Assembly: GCA_947478785.1 (NCBI GenBank) | Contig: CANJXI010000011.1 | Location: 1 to 62,374, forward strand | From: Caulobacteraceae bacterium | GTDB taxonomy: Bacteria > Pseudomonadota > Alphaproteobacteria > Caulobacterales > Caulobacteraceae | Direction of reading: 5' to 3' | Length of the DNA: 62,374 nucleotides | Position numbers and translations under genes: made by a program | The notes under the pieces: generated by a model | Databases searched by the model: none | What the model saw: only the letters and a program-made list of their open reading frames with translations | What the model was told of the DNA's origin: nothing | Shown here: positions 7,716-17,524 of the stretch, one piece after another | How positions within the stretch are numbered: position 1 is the first letter of the stretch | How the letters are laid out: every line of letters begins with the position of its first letter

Positions 7716-8966
7716 ATGAGCGAGACGCATTGCGACGTCATCATCGCCGGCGCCGGGATCGCCGGGGCGACCCTGGCGCTGGCGCTGCAGCAGGCGGGCC
7801 TGCGCCCCGTCCTGGTCGATCCCGTCGTGTTCGAGGCCCAGGCGGCGCCGATCTTCGACGGCCGGGCCTCGGCGATCGCCTATGCCGCCTTCCGCCAGTG
7901 GCGGGCGCTAGGGGTGGCGCCGCCGCTGGAGCCGCACGTCCAGCGAATCGAGCAGATCCTGGTCACCGACGGCAAGACGCCGGGTGCGGCGGCGGGGGCG
8001 ACGACGCCGTTCTTCCTGCGCTTCGATTCAGCCGAGATCGCCGACGCCTCGGACGGCGAGCCGCTGGGCTACATGCTGGAGAACCGACACATTCGCGCGG
8101 GGCTGGCCGCTGCCGTCCTCGGGGCGGGGATCGAGGTGCTGGCGCCGGCCCGGATGGTTGGCGCGCAGTTCGGGCCACGCGTGGCGTCCGTCACCCTGGC
8201 GGACGGCCGCGTACTCACGGCGCCGCTGGCGGTAGGCGCGGAGGGCCGCGGCTCGGTGATGCGGACCGAGGCCGGGATCGGCGCCCTGGGCTGGGACTAT
8301 CCACAGACCGCGGTGGTCGCCACCGTCCGGCTCGGCCGGCCGCACGGCGGAGTGGCCCACGAATATTTCCTGCCGGGCGGCCCCTTCGCCATCCTGCCGC
8401 TGACCGGCGACCGGGCGAGCCTGGTCTGGACCGAGAGCCGGTCGCGGGCCGAGGCGCTGAAGACCGCGCGGGCGGAGATCTTCCACGCCCACCTTCAGCG
8501 CCGGTTCGGGGAGTTCCTGGGCGAAGCCCTGGTCGAGGGGCCGGTGTTCACCTATCCGCTCAGCCTGCAGCTCGCTGAGCGGCTGACGGCCTCGCGCGTG
8601 GCCCTGCTGGGCGACGCGGCGCACGCGGTGCACCCGATCGCCGGCCAGGGGCTGAACCTCGGGCTAAAGGGCGCGGCCGCCCTGGCCGAGACCATCGTGG
8701 AAGCCGCCCGTTTGGGCGAGGACATCGGCTCGCCCGCCGTGCTCGAGCGCTACGCCGCCTGGCGCAGATTCGACACCGCGACGCTTTCGGTGGGCATGGA
8801 CGCCTTCGTGCGCCTTTTCTCCAACGACAATCCTCTGCTGCGCTTGGCCCGCGGCGCGGGGATGGCGGCGGTCAACCGCATCGGCCCCGCCCGCCGGTTC
8901 TTCATGACCGAGGCCGGCGGCGCGGTGGGCGACCTGCCCCGGCTGCTGCGAGGCGAGGTGCTTTAA
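7716..8966 (+). CDS. UbiH/UbiF/Coq6-family FAD-dependent hydroxylase
   Basis: These flavoproteins hydroxylate the aromatic ring of ubiquinone precursors at the membrane. I start the gene at the ATG at 7716 (MSETHCDVIIAGAGIAGATLAL), which puts the FAD-binding GxGxxG at residues 12-17; an in-frame ATG at 7662 adds an unlikely basic leader. The second FAD motif GDAAHAVHPIAGQGLNLGLKG is present, diagnostic of the UbiH family. Length (416 aa) is normal. Which ring position it modifies cannot be decided from sequence. Its stop overlaps the stop of the convergent lipoprotein gene by four bases (TTAA). Confidence 0.92.
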   Translation: MSETHCDVIIAGAGIAGATLALALQQAGLRPVLVDPVVFEAQAAPIFDGRASAIAYAAFRQWRALGVAPPLEPHVQRIEQILVTDGKTPGAAAGATTPFFLRFDSAEIADASDGEPLGYMLENRHIRAGLAAAVLGAGIEVLAPARMVGAQFGPRVASVTLADGRVLTAPLAVGAEGRGSVMRTEAGIGALGWDYPQTAVVATVRLGRPHGGVAHEYFLPGGPFAILPLTGDRASLVWTESRSRAEALKTARAEIFHAHLQRRFGEFLGEALVEGPVFTYPLSLQLAERLTASRVALLGDAAHAVHPIAGQGLNLGLKGAAALAETIVEAARLGEDIGSPAVLERYAAWRRFDTATLSVGMDAFVRLFSNDNPLLRLARGAGMAAVNRIGPARRFFMTEAGGAVGDLPRLLRGEVL

Positions 8967-9388
8967 GGATGGGGCGTGATCGTTGCGGCACCGGCGGCGG
9001 TGTTCGGCTTGGCTATGGCTTCGTCGAGCTGATCGGCATGTTTGCGTACCAGCACCGGCGCCTGATGCGAGGCGGCGAGCGGCTTGGACCAGGGGTTCAT
9101 GGCGATGCAGGTGCCGGAGATGTTGCCGCATTGGCGGAGTTCGCCCGTGGCGCTGTCTAGGACCACGACGATCTGGTCGTCGTCCTTGGGCTGCGAGGCG
9201 CCGGGGTCCTTACTGGCGTCCGCGGAGACAACCTGCTCCCACATTCGACCGGCGGGATAGAGGCCGACCCCGAAGTAACGGCCCTTGCCGTGTCCCGCGC
9301 CCAGCATATCAGCGGGCCTCTCGCCCGCCTTTCGGCAACCACCGAGGCCAAGTGCCGCGACTGCGCTCGCGACGATCCAGACCTTCAT
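8963..9388 (-). CDS. Hypothetical lipoprotein, 141 aa
   Basis: The N-terminus MKVWIVASAVAALGLGGC is a lipoprotein signal peptide with lipobox LGGC (lipidated Cys at 18). The mature part has a strand-rich core with two cysteines (LRQCGNISGTC) that may form a disulfide, and a C-terminal helix. I recognise no family. A GGAGG Shine-Dalgarno (9395-9399) is partly covered by a nine-base-pair hairpin at 9398-9419. Confidence 0.65.
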   Translation of the reverse strand: MKVWIVASAVAALGLGGCRKAGERPADMLGAGHGKGRYFGVGLYPAGRMWEQVVSADASKDPGASQPKDDDQIVVVLDSATGELRQCGNISGTCIAMNPWSKPLAASHQAPVLVRKHADQLDEAIAKPNTAAGAATITPHP

Positions 9389-9397
9389 TCGCGACCT

Positions 9398-9419
9398 CCG
9401 TTCACGGTTTCGTGAACGG
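9398..9419. promoter_or_regulatory. Perfect palindrome overlapping the ribosome-binding site of the lipoprotein gene
   Basis: CCGTTCACG and CGTGAACGG form a nine-base-pair stem with a four-base loop. On the minus strand it ends two bases inside the GGAGG Shine-Dalgarno of the 8963-9388 gene. It could be a regulator operator or an mRNA structure limiting ribosome access. Confidence 0.5.
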
Positions 9420-9452
9420 TCTCATGAGGCGCACGATCTGGGAAGCCCTGTC

Positions 9453-9914
9453 TCAGTCGTAGATCGTGAACTTCCCGCCCAGCACACAACTTGGGACGCC
9501 CTTGCGGATGGCGATGGTGGCGGGCTTGCCGACGCCGGGGATGTAGAACCACTGGCCCTTGTCCGAGGTTACGGTGAGGGCGGCGGGGCCGGTGAACTGG
9601 CACTCCTGGATCACCGCCAGGCCGGTTCCGCCCTTGTCCTTGACGTCCTGGCAGTTGGCGTTGCCGGCCAGGCGGCCCAGGGTCACCCCGTCGTAGTCGA
9701 AGGTCTTGCCGGCCTTGTAGCGCTTCTGTTCGAACGCGGCGGCGGTCAGGCTGGGGCAGGGCGGCCCGGTGATCGACCACGCCTTGGCGACGCCCATATT
9801 GGCCGCCCGCTCGTGGGCGAAGTTCCAGGTGATGAGGGCGGCGGCCGCGCTGATCACGACCACCGCGCCGATCCAGTGCGCCGCGCCGTAGCGCCGGGCG
9901 GTCCTAGTTGCCAT
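9453..9914 (-). CDS. Hypothetical membrane-anchored protein, 153 aa
   Basis: One transmembrane segment near the N-terminus (about residues 13-31, [20 protein letters not shown]) anchors a periplasmic domain of about 120 residues. It contains four cysteines (PPCPSL, NANCQD, QECQF, PSCVLG), likely two disulfides, and an internal [18 protein letters not shown] strand pair. No family is recognised. Its start overlaps the end of the Trm112-like gene by 11 bases, so the two are probably co-transcribed. Confidence 0.65.
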   Translation of the reverse strand: MATRTARRYGAAHWIGAVVVISAAAALITWNFAHERAANMGVAKAWSITGPPCPSLTAAAFEQKRYKAGKTFDYDGVTLGRLAGNANCQDVKDKGGTGLAVIQECQFTGPAALTVTSDKGQWFYIPGVGKPATIAIRKGVPSCVLGGKFTIYD

Positions 9915-10134
9915 CGAGCTCGCGCGCCTCTTCAGGCAGCATGATCGGCACCCCGTCGCGGATCGGATAGGCCAGACGCGCGCCCCGGCTGACCAGTTCG
10001 CCCCTGGCCCGGTCGTACTCGAGCGGCCCGCGCGTCAGCGGGCAGACCAGGATCTCGAGCAGGCGGGGATCGACCTCGACGCCGGGGTCGGCCGTTTGCG
10101 GGTCTGAAGTGGGGACGGCGGTGCTATCGCTCAT
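9904..10134 (-). CDS. Trm112-family protein
   Basis: The 76-residue protein ends with the Trm112 core: [18 protein letters not shown] followed by [27 protein letters not shown]. Trm112 proteins are small activators of methyltransferases in eukaryotes and archaea; the bacterial YcaR-like forms are less well characterised. Only one of the usual zinc-site cysteines is seen (ILVCP), so this copy probably does not bind zinc in the classical way. The start is the ATG at 10134; the upstream extension in the same frame lies in the Lon-domain gene and is rejected. The gene follows that Lon-domain gene after 10 bases. Confidence 0.88.
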   Translation of the reverse strand: MSDSTAVPTSDPQTADPGVEVDPRLLEILVCPLTRGPLEYDRARGELVSRGARLAYPIRDGVPIMLPEEARELDGN

Positions 10135-10144
10135 GGACCCACTC

Positions 10145-10807
10145 CTACTGTACGGCGTGGCCCTCGTCATCGCCGTCGTCGAGGGCGTCGATCTCCAGCA
10201 GGGTGGAGAGCGCCTCGAACCGCCCGACAAGGTCCGGGGCCTCGAGCAGGGCCTGCTTCTCGGCGGGCTCGAAGGGCAGCCCCATGGCCAGGCTGTTGAC
10301 CAGGGCTTCGAGCGGGGCGTTGGAGGCGGTGTCCCAGTCGATGTCCAGGTCGCGGTGGTTCAGGTAGCGCTTGAGAGCTTTGGCGAAGCGCTTGCGCGCG
10401 GCGTCGGGCGCCTGGACGGCCTCGTCGTCGGAGAGGTCGCCGGCGAACCGGTCGTAGTTGGCCCGCAGTTGCCGGTAGGGCGAGCGCAGGGCCAGCTCCT
10501 CGCCGGCCTCGAAACGGCAGACTCCGGTCAGCGTGATCAGGTAGCGGCCGTCGGGGGTCTCGGCATAGCTGGTGATCCGGCCAAGGCAGCCGACGCTGGC
10601 CAGCTTCGGGCGCTCGCGGTCGCCGCCCGCGCGGGTCTGGATCATGCCGATCACCCGGTCGCCGGACATCACGTCGTCGACCATGTTCAGATAGCGCGGC
10701 TCGAAGATCTGCAGCGGCAGGACGCCGCCTGGCAGCAGGAGCGCCCCGTCCAGCGGAAACACCGCGATCATCTGCGGCAGGTCACTCACGCGTCGGTATC
10801 CGGGCAT
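10145..10807 (-). CDS. Lon N-terminal (substrate-binding) domain protein
   Basis: The 220-residue protein is a stand-alone LON substrate-binding domain: [24 protein letters not shown] near the start, then [28 protein letters not shown]. There is no AAA or protease domain. Such proteins are common in alphaproteobacteria, usually beside a thioredoxin-like gene and a Trm112-like gene exactly as here. The biochemical role is unsettled; peptide or protein binding is the family-based guess. Confidence 0.9.
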   Translation of the reverse strand: MPGYRRVSDLPQMIAVFPLDGALLLPGGVLPLQIFEPRYLNMVDDVMSGDRVIGMIQTRAGGDRERPKLASVGCLGRITSYAETPDGRYLITLTGVCRFEAGEELALRSPYRQLRANYDRFAGDLSDDEAVQAPDAARKRFAKALKRYLNHRDLDIDWDTASNAPLEALVNSLAMGLPFEPAEKQALLEAPDLVGRFEALSTLLEIDALDDGDDEGHAVQ

Positions 10808-10840
10808 GTCAGCCTCCGTTGAAACCCCGCGCCCGGCCCA

Positions 10841-11743
10841 TCAGCTGAACAGGATGGCCGAGAGCTTGCGGCGGCCGTGCCGTGCCACTTCCGAAGAGTG
10901 GCCGGCGGCCTCGAAGATGATCAGCGCCTGCTTGCGCGCGGCGCCGTCGTTCCACTCGCGGTCCTTGTCGACGATGTAGAGCAGGTGGTCGACCGCCTCT
11001 TCGTGGCGACCGCGTCCTGCCAGCGCCTTGGCGATCTCGAAGCGCGCCTCATGGTCGTTCGGATTGGCCGTGAGCCGCGCCTCGAAGGCGTCGGTCTCCG
11101 ATGGCGCTTCGTCGGCCAGCGTCAGGGCGGCGCGGACGCTGTCGAGGTCGGCGTCCCTGGCGCCGGGCGGCGCCAGGTCGAGGAACTCGCGGGCCCGGTC
11201 GTGGTCGCCGGCGGCCAGGTAGACCTTGGCCATGCCGCCCAGGGCGCGGACGTTGGCCGGATCGGCCTGCAGCACCTGGGCGTAGGCCTGGGCGGCCCCG
11301 CCCATGTCGCCCAGCTCCAGGCTCTCCTTGGCCATGGCCAGCAGTTCGTCCACCGGCGAGACCCCGCCACCGCCCAGCTTGGCGATCTTGGCGACGAAAT
11401 CCTTCACCTGGCTGTCGGGTAGCGCGCCCATGAAGCCGTCCACCGGCCGGCCGTCCACGAAGGCGAAGACGGCGGGGATCGACTGCACCCGAAGCTGGCC
11501 GGCGTAGGCCGGGTTCTTGTCGATGTCGATCTTGACCAGCTTGACGGCGCCCTTGGCGGCGGTGACCGCCTTCTCCAGCGCCGGGCCCAGCTGGCGACAT
11601 GGCCCGCACCACTCGGCCCAGAAGTCGATGATCACCGGCGTGGTCTTCGACGCCTCGATGACGTCGGCCGCGAAGCTCGCGTCCGTTGCGTCCTTGATGA
11701 GGTCCGCGACCGCGGGGCCGGTGGTTTCGCCGATCAGGCTCAT
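10841..11743 (-). CDS. cnoX: CnoX/YbbN-type thioredoxin-TPR protein (chaperedoxin)
   Basis: A thioredoxin domain (about residues 15-120) is followed by TPR-like repeats (about 130-285). The redox motif is a complete WCGPC with C46 and C49. In E. coli CnoX the corresponding motif is not a working thioredoxin site, whereas the Caulobacter form is known to retain thioredoxin activity. The protein likely protects substrates from aggregation and cysteine over-oxidation and hands them to GroEL or DnaK. It heads a run of three same-strand genes with the Lon-domain and Trm112-like proteins. hrcA and grpE occur elsewhere in the window. Confidence 0.88.
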   Translation of the reverse strand: MSLIGETTGPAVADLIKDATDASFAADVIEASKTTPVIIDFWAEWCGPCRQLGPALEKAVTAAKGAVKLVKIDIDKNPAYAGQLRVQSIPAVFAFVDGRPVDGFMGALPDSQVKDFVAKIAKLGGGGVSPVDELLAMAKESLELGDMGGAAQAYAQVLQADPANVRALGGMAKVYLAAGDHDRAREFLDLAPPGARDADLDSVRAALTLADEAPSETDAFEARLTANPNDHEARFEIAKALAGRGRHEEAVDHLLYIVDKDREWNDGAARKQALIIFEAAGHSSEVARHGRRKLSAILFS

Positions 11744-11813
11744 GCCGTCTGATCCTTACCTTGCAATCGAAAAAACGCCTCGAGGGCCAAGATGGTCCCG
11801 CGCGCGCCTTCCT

Positions 11814-12335
11814 TCAACATGGCGCGGGGCTTTCCACCACCATCATGGCCGCGAAATCGACAACCAGGGGGCTCACGCCCACCGCCGCCAGGAAACCCGC
11901 GAAGCCCGCCCGCGACAGGCCGGTGGTGGCGGTGTTGGCCAGCGGGTGGAAATTCACCCGGTCCGCACGGGCCAGGACCTCGTCCAGCACGAAGCGCACG
12001 CGATGGCCCGGATCGTTGACCAGGGCCAGCGCGGTGACCGACCCGGGCGTCACGCCCAGGGAATCGGCCATCAGGGCGGGCGCCCCGAACGACAGCCGGG
12101 CCGAGCCTATGACGGCGGGCAGGCGCTTCAGGTCGATCGCCGTCACGTCCGCCGCCGAGATCAGCCACAACTGGCCCTTCGCATCCTTCAGAAACAGGTT
12201 CTTTGTGTGGGCGCCGGGGATGGCGGCCTTGATCGCCTCGCCCTCGCCCACCCGGAACACCGCCGGATGCTCGACCGTGTCGTGCGCGATCCCGTGGCGG
12301 GCGAAGAAGGCCTCAAGGTCGGCGCGGACGAGCAT
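11814..12335 (-). CDS. Prolyl-tRNA deacylase-type editing protein (YbaK/PrdX)
   Basis: The 173-residue protein begins at ATG 12335 behind a strong GAGGAGGGG ribosome-binding site; a reading frame 30 bases longer has no such signal. It matches stand-alone editing domains that deacylate mischarged Ala- or Cys-tRNA(Pro): [13 protein letters not shown], then the signature [19 protein letters not shown] and a C-terminal [15 protein letters not shown]. It acts in trans in the cytosol on tRNA. It is 70 bases upstream of cnoX on the same strand and may share its transcript. Confidence 0.9.
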   Translation of the reverse strand: MLVRADLEAFFARHGIAHDTVEHPAVFRVGEGEAIKAAIPGAHTKNLFLKDAKGQLWLISAADVTAIDLKRLPAVIGSARLSFGAPALMADSLGVTPGSVTALALVNDPGHRVRFVLDEVLARADRVNFHPLANTATTGLSRAGFAGFLAAVGVSPLVVDFAAMMVVESPAPC

Positions 12336-12422
12336 GCCCCTCCTCATAGCCGAACTGGACGACAAGGCGACCCGCTGCTTTAGGGTCTAAAGGCGCCCCC
12401 TCAACCCGCAAGGCCCGAAGAC

Positions 12423-13181
12423 ATGCCCCTGGAACTGGAATGCTTCCCGACCGTCGAACCCGGGGTCACCCCGCCGGAGATCGTCGCCGGGCGCCAGCCG
12501 CGCGACTGGATGGACGCCTTCCACGACCGCCACGCCTACCGCTGCCTGCCGATGAACATGGCCAACACCTCCGGCTGGGAGATCCTCTGCCCCATGGCCT
12601 TCACGGCCGAGTGGAACGGCGGGGTCATGCAGGAGGACATCAAGCTCACCACCGACCGCCCGCAGCCGCACTTCGACCGGTTCGCCAAGAGCCACTTCAG
12701 CCACGGCGTGCTCACCCTGCACACAGGCTACATGTTCCGCACGCCGCCCGGCTGGTCGATGATGGCGATGGGCGCGCCCAATCACGTCAAGGACGGCATC
12801 CAGGCGCTGTCGGGCGTGGTCGAGACCGACTGGCTGCCCTTCCCCTTCACCATGAACTGGCTGTTCACCCGGCCGGGCAAGGTGCGCTTCGAGAAGGGCG
12901 AGCCGTTCTGCTTCATCACGCTCTTGCAGGACAAGTTCCTGCACGACATCCAGCCGGTGATCAAACGGCTCGATTCCGACCCGGAGCTCAGCCACCAGTA
13001 CAGCGTCTGGGAAAAGCACCGGACCGAGTTCAACCAGCGAATCTTCCGCAAGGACCCCGAAGCCACCAAGGAGGCCTGGCAGCGCTACTACTTCAAGGGC
13101 GAGTACCCTGAAGAGGTCGCGCCGGCCCGCGACGACCATGTGAATAAGCGCCGCCTGAAGGCCCCGCGCCTGGGCCGCTGA
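12423..13181 (+). CDS. DUF6065-type protein, function unknown
   Basis: The 252-residue soluble protein has no signal peptide or membrane segment. Conserved-looking blocks are AYRCLPMNMANTSGWEI, the aromatic GYMFRTPPGWSMMAMG and DWLPFPFTMNWLFTRPGKV, and an acidic and basic tail. The pattern resembles the DUF6065 family as I remember it; no activity is established. It starts six bases after an AGGCCCGAAGA stretch and stands alone, divergent from the prolyl-tRNA editing gene. Confidence 0.75.
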   Translation: MPLELECFPTVEPGVTPPEIVAGRQPRDWMDAFHDRHAYRCLPMNMANTSGWEILCPMAFTAEWNGGVMQEDIKLTTDRPQPHFDRFAKSHFSHGVLTLHTGYMFRTPPGWSMMAMGAPNHVKDGIQALSGVVETDWLPFPFTMNWLFTRPGKVRFEKGEPFCFITLLQDKFLHDIQPVIKRLDSDPELSHQYSVWEKHRTEFNQRIFRKDPEATKEAWQRYYFKGEYPEEVAPARDDHVNKRRLKAPRLGR

Positions 13182-13270
13182 GCGTGGCGCCGCAGCTGCT
13201 TGCCAAGGGTGGGGCCGTCTGCCATAAGCCGCCTCTCGATTTTCGGGGCCGGACAAGGGCTCCGTGGAGC

Positions 13271-13345
13271 GCGGGCGTAGCTCAGTGGTAGAGCACAACC
13301 TTGCCAAGGTTGGGGTCGAGAGTTCGAATCTCTTCGCCCGCTCCA
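13271..13345 (+). tRNA. tRNA-Gly (GCC)
   Basis: The cloverleaf is complete. Acceptor GCGGGCG (13271-13277) pairs with CGCCCGC (13335-13341), the D arm holds GCTCAGTGGTAGAGC, the anticodon stem CAACC/GGTTG encloses TTGCCAA with anticodon GCC, and the T arm has GTTCGAATC. The discriminator is T and CCA is encoded in the DNA. Confidence 0.97.
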
Positions 13346-13371
13346 ATATCCCGCATACCCAGACGCTTGAG

Positions 13372-13398
13372 CGCCGGCCTTCCAGCCGGCGTTTCTCG
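13372..13398 (+). terminator. Rho-independent terminator after tRNA-Gly
   Basis: CGCCGGC (13372-13378) and GCCGGCG (13385-13391) form a seven-base-pair stem with a six-base loop, followed by TTTCTCGTT. It lies 26 bases after the tRNA 3' end. Confidence 0.8.
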
Positions 13399-13572
13399 TT
13401 GCGTCGCCGGCCCGCGGGGCGCCGCAACCTAGGGTCGGCATACCCAAACGACGACTCTTCGCCTGTCAGGAGAATCTTCAACAAACGGAATTATGGCTGG
13501 ATTATGGTCAAGGATCCCGAGGCCAACCGGGGTGCCGACGTGCGCCTGAGGCCTGTCAATCGAGAGACGATC

Positions 13573-14372
13573 ATGAAGTTTCATGCCTTCGCCGCCGTGG
13601 CCGCTGTCGCCGCCCTCTGGGCCGGAGCCGCGTCCGCCACGATCACTGTCAGCTCCATCGCGTCCGCTCCGGGCGACGCGGCGCTGGGCCACGGCATCGC
13701 CAACGGGGCGGCCCTCGGCAACGGCCAAATCATGATTGACAACTTCGGCGACAACGGCGGCGCGCAGACGCCGATCGCCGGGTTCAGCTTCAACCCGCAG
13801 GTGTTCGACCAGGATGGCGGACCCTTTGGCTACATTCGTTCGGGCGGCGGACCGCCGCAGTTGCTGGGTGGCGAAAGCGCGCCCCCCCCCCGCTTTACAA
13901 CCCCGACCCGAATGCCATCACCTACGAGACGGGCAACTATTACACCGTCACCAGCAACTGCGTGACGGGCGGGACGGGCTGCACGCACACCGCGTCGCTG
14001 AACGTGCTTGCCGGTTACCTGACCAGCTTCAGCTTCTATCTGGGCTCACCGGACACCTACAACTACGTTTCCTTCTACGGCTCCAACGGCCAGCAGATCG
14101 GCACGACGCTGCAGGGCAACCAGATCTGGGCCTGCCCGTCCTGCGCCCAGGGCGGCTTCCAGGGCTTCGGCGCCCGCGCCGTCTATGACTTCGGCGGCGC
14201 CCAGGTGACCCGCATCGACTTCACCTCGTCGGGCAACTCCTTCGAGTTCGACAACTTCGCCGGCACTGTCGGCGGCGTTCCGGAACCGGCCACCTGGGGC
14301 CTGATGATCGTAGGCTTCAGTGGCATCGGCGCCATGCTGCGCCGCCGCCGCGGCATGGCCGCGCTGGCCTAG
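13573..14372 (+). pseudogene. PEPxxWA-CTERM protein gene with frameshift in a C10 tract
   Basis: The start ATG 13573 opens a Sec signal peptide (MKFHAFAAVAAVAALWAGAASA) and a secreted domain (TPIAGFSFNPQVFDQDGG). After the run of ten C at 13882-13891 the original frame gives nonsense and stops at 13965, whereas another frame continues the protein (LYNPDPNAITYETGNYYTVTSNCV) to the sorting tail VPEPATWGLMIVGFSGIGAM plus RRRR at the C-terminus. One extra C (11) or two fewer (8) would restore a product of about 267 residues. As given, only a 130-residue product without the sorting tail is made. It may be a sequencing error, a real null allele, or a slipped-strand phase switch. Confidence 0.8.
13882..13891. 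repeat. C10 homopolymer tract inside a coding region
   Basis: Ten consecutive C residues lie exactly where the reading frame of the PEPxxWA-CTERM gene breaks. Mononucleotide runs of this length are typical slipped-strand mispairing sites, and also typical places for sequencing indels. Confidence 0.9.
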
Positions 14373-14416
14373 GCGTTTCGCTCCGGTCCTCGCGGGCCGG
14401 GGGTCGAGCCAGACGA

Positions 14417-14453
14417 AAAGCCCTGGCGCGGTTGCGCCAGGGCTTTCTCTTTT
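14417..14453. terminator. Strong terminator between convergent genes
   Basis: AAAGCCCTGGCGC (14417-14429) pairs perfectly over 13 bases with GCGCCAGGGCTTT (14434-14446) across a GGTT loop, then CTCTTTT. With A residues before and T residues after, it can serve both the PEPxxWA-CTERM gene and the lipoprotein gene that converges on it. Confidence 0.9.
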
Positions 14454-14478
14454 GCGACGGACTTAGGCCCCGCCCGGT

Positions 14479-15066
14479 CTACTTCGGCGGGGCCGGGTAC
14501 TGAATTCGGGGACGCAGATTCTCGACCACCGCGTGGGCGTCGAAGGCGCGCGTGTCGCCCGTGGGCTTGGAGCCCTTGCCCATGACGATCTCGGCCGAGG
14601 CCTCGAACTTCTCCACCGTGCGGACGTCGACCCGGTCGGCCCAGAACGGGTCGCCCCAGAACGGGTCCCAGCCGCGCCAGCCATAGCCCGCGCCGTAGTA
14701 GCGCCAGGACGGGCGCCAGTAGCCGTAACCCGGGCCATACCAGGGGTGGTAGAGCGGATCCGGCTCGACGTAGGTGCGGGTGTCCTTGTTGGTCTGGCGA
14801 TCGACGATGGAGAACCAGTCGTCGCCGTTCTGCAGGGTGAGCTCGGCCGAGCGGAACAGGAGATAGCCCTCGACGGTTTCGCGCGAGGTCAGGCTGTTGC
14901 CGGCGAAGTTCACCCGGAAACGGTTGGACTCGATCCGGACCTCCGAATAGCCGCCAGAGGTGGCCTGGCCGCGGATATTGGGCTGGTAGGGTGTTGGTGT
15001 GGCGCAGGCCACGAGCCCCGCGCTTAGCGCGAGGACGGCTGCGAACGCCATGGATCTACTCGACAT
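14479..15066 (-). CDS. CC0125/CC1285-like lipoprotein
   Basis: The 195-residue protein starts at ATG 15066 and has a lipoprotein signal MSSRSMAFAAVLALSAGLVAC with a VAC lipobox. The mature part reads YSEVRIESNRFRVNFAGN and ETVEGYLLFRSAELTLQNGDDW, a pattern I associate with a lipoprotein family known mainly from Caulobacterales and relatives. A Tyr/Trp/Gly/Pro-rich stretch (YGPGYGYWRPSWRYYGAGYG) follows, then a C-terminal VRTVEKFEASAEIVMGKG strand pair. It is probably an outer-membrane or periplasm-facing envelope protein; the function is unknown. Confidence 0.8.
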   Translation of the reverse strand: MSSRSMAFAAVLALSAGLVACATPTPYQPNIRGQATSGGYSEVRIESNRFRVNFAGNSLTSRETVEGYLLFRSAELTLQNGDDWFSIVDRQTNKDTRTYVEPDPLYHPWYGPGYGYWRPSWRYYGAGYGWRGWDPFWGDPFWADRVDVRTVEKFEASAEIVMGKGSKPTGDTRAFDAHAVVENLRPRIQYPAPPK

Positions 15067-15150
15067 AGGCTTGGTCTCGATCTTCGGACGCGTCCCCTTG
15101 CGGGACATGTATGCCTGACAACACCTGGCCGCAATCGCGGTTGCAGCCAA

Positions 15151-15555
15151 TCAGGCGCCGACGGTGGCGACCACATAGATGATCCGCCCAAGCGCCCCGA
15201 ACAGCAGGACGGCGCTCGCCAGGGCCTGGATCATGAAACCCAGTTCGCGCTTGGCCGGGTCCTTTACATAGCCCAACGCATAGAGCACGCGCCCGACGAT
15301 CCAGACCACGCCTAGGCCGGCGGCCACCAGGTCGTTCCAGTAGAAGGCGAACAGCCACAGGGAGACCAGGAAGATCGGCAGCCATTCGAGCGTGTTGTAG
15401 TGCGCCCGGATGCTGCGCTCGAGCAGCGGGTCGCCGGTCATGGCGGGCGCGGCGATGCCCGACGTCCGGCGCGCGCCACCGACGCGGAAGCCCATCCAGA
15501 GATAGACGAGGATGGCGAGCAGGGTGACGATCGCCACAAGGCTGTGCGGATGCAT
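15151..15555 (-). CDS. MAPEG-family membrane protein
   Basis: The 134-residue protein starts at ATG 15555 (MHPHSLVAIVTLLAILVYLW), preceded by a GGGGGAA purine run. It has four predicted transmembrane helices and the MAPEG hallmark ERSIRAHYNTLEWLPIFLVSLW, close to the ExxxxR-N-E pattern that forms the glutathione site. Family members conjugate or isomerise lipophilic substrates with glutathione; bacterial substrates are largely unknown. gshB elsewhere in the window supplies glutathione. Confidence 0.9.
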   Translation of the reverse strand: MHPHSLVAIVTLLAILVYLWMGFRVGGARRTSGIAAPAMTGDPLLERSIRAHYNTLEWLPIFLVSLWLFAFYWNDLVAAGLGVVWIVGRVLYALGYVKDPAKRELGFMIQALASAVLLFGALGRIIYVVATVGA

Positions 15556-15893
15556 TTGAGTTCCCCCGAGGTCGGCGAAAGGACGCTTCGCCTTGTGCGG
15601 CAGAGTGGCATGTGTCGGCGCCGGACGGGAACCACCCATGACCCGGCGTTCGTTTAGGCGGTGAGAGCAGCCGTTGGAGGGACCAATGGACGTGGAATCC
15701 AGGGCGATCAGCCAGATCGACTACGACGCCGAACGGGCCAAGCTCGTCGTCCGATTCATGAGCGGCGAGCGCTATGTCTATGTGGGTGTGCCCGGAGAGG
15801 TCTGCCGCTCGTTCGTCGCGGCGGACTCCAAGGGCCGCTTCTTCCAGGCCGAAATCCGCGACCGCTATCCGTTTAACAAGCTGGACGGCTACC

Positions 15894-17126
<1,233 letters not shown>

Positions 17127-17197
17127 GCTGGCGGCGTCCTGGGAAGAGGGGAGGTGACGGTCGCGCCTTTAAAGGCCATGGGCGCGAAGGTTCAAGG

Positions 17198-17524
17198 CTA
17201 TTTCCGGCCGGGCGGCTTCACCAGGCCCTCGAGGAGCCGCAGATGGATGAGAGCCAGCACCGACGCCAGCGTCGCGCGCAGTCCGAAGAGGATGAAGGCG
17301 GCGTCGCCGTCCAGGTCCGCCGTGCGGGCGTGGAAGGCCATCCACAGGCTGATGGCGAACGCCCCGCCGGGTAGCGACCAGAGGGCCAGGGTGCGGGGCA
17401 TGGGCGTCCCCAGCATCGGCACCTTCGCCTCGCCGGCCGTGCGGCTGGAGGCCTTCGTCGATGCCGAGAACATTATGCTGAGCGCTACGACCCACAGCGC
17501 GTCGCCGGCGTAAGTCCACACCAT
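17198..17524 (-). CDS. Small hypothetical membrane protein, 108 aa
   Basis: Three hydrophobic segments are visible (about residues 5-22, 44-62 and 72-98). The protein starts with MVWTYAGDALWVVALSIMF and ends with a short basic VKPPGRK. Its start codon follows the stop codon of kup directly with no gap, which implies translational coupling and a possible link to potassium transport. No family is recognised. Confidence 0.7.
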   Translation of the reverse strand: MVWTYAGDALWVVALSIMFSASTKASSRTAGEAKVPMLGTPMPRTLALWSLPGGAFAISLWMAFHARTADLDGDAAFILFGLRATLASVLALIHLRLLEGLVKPPGRK

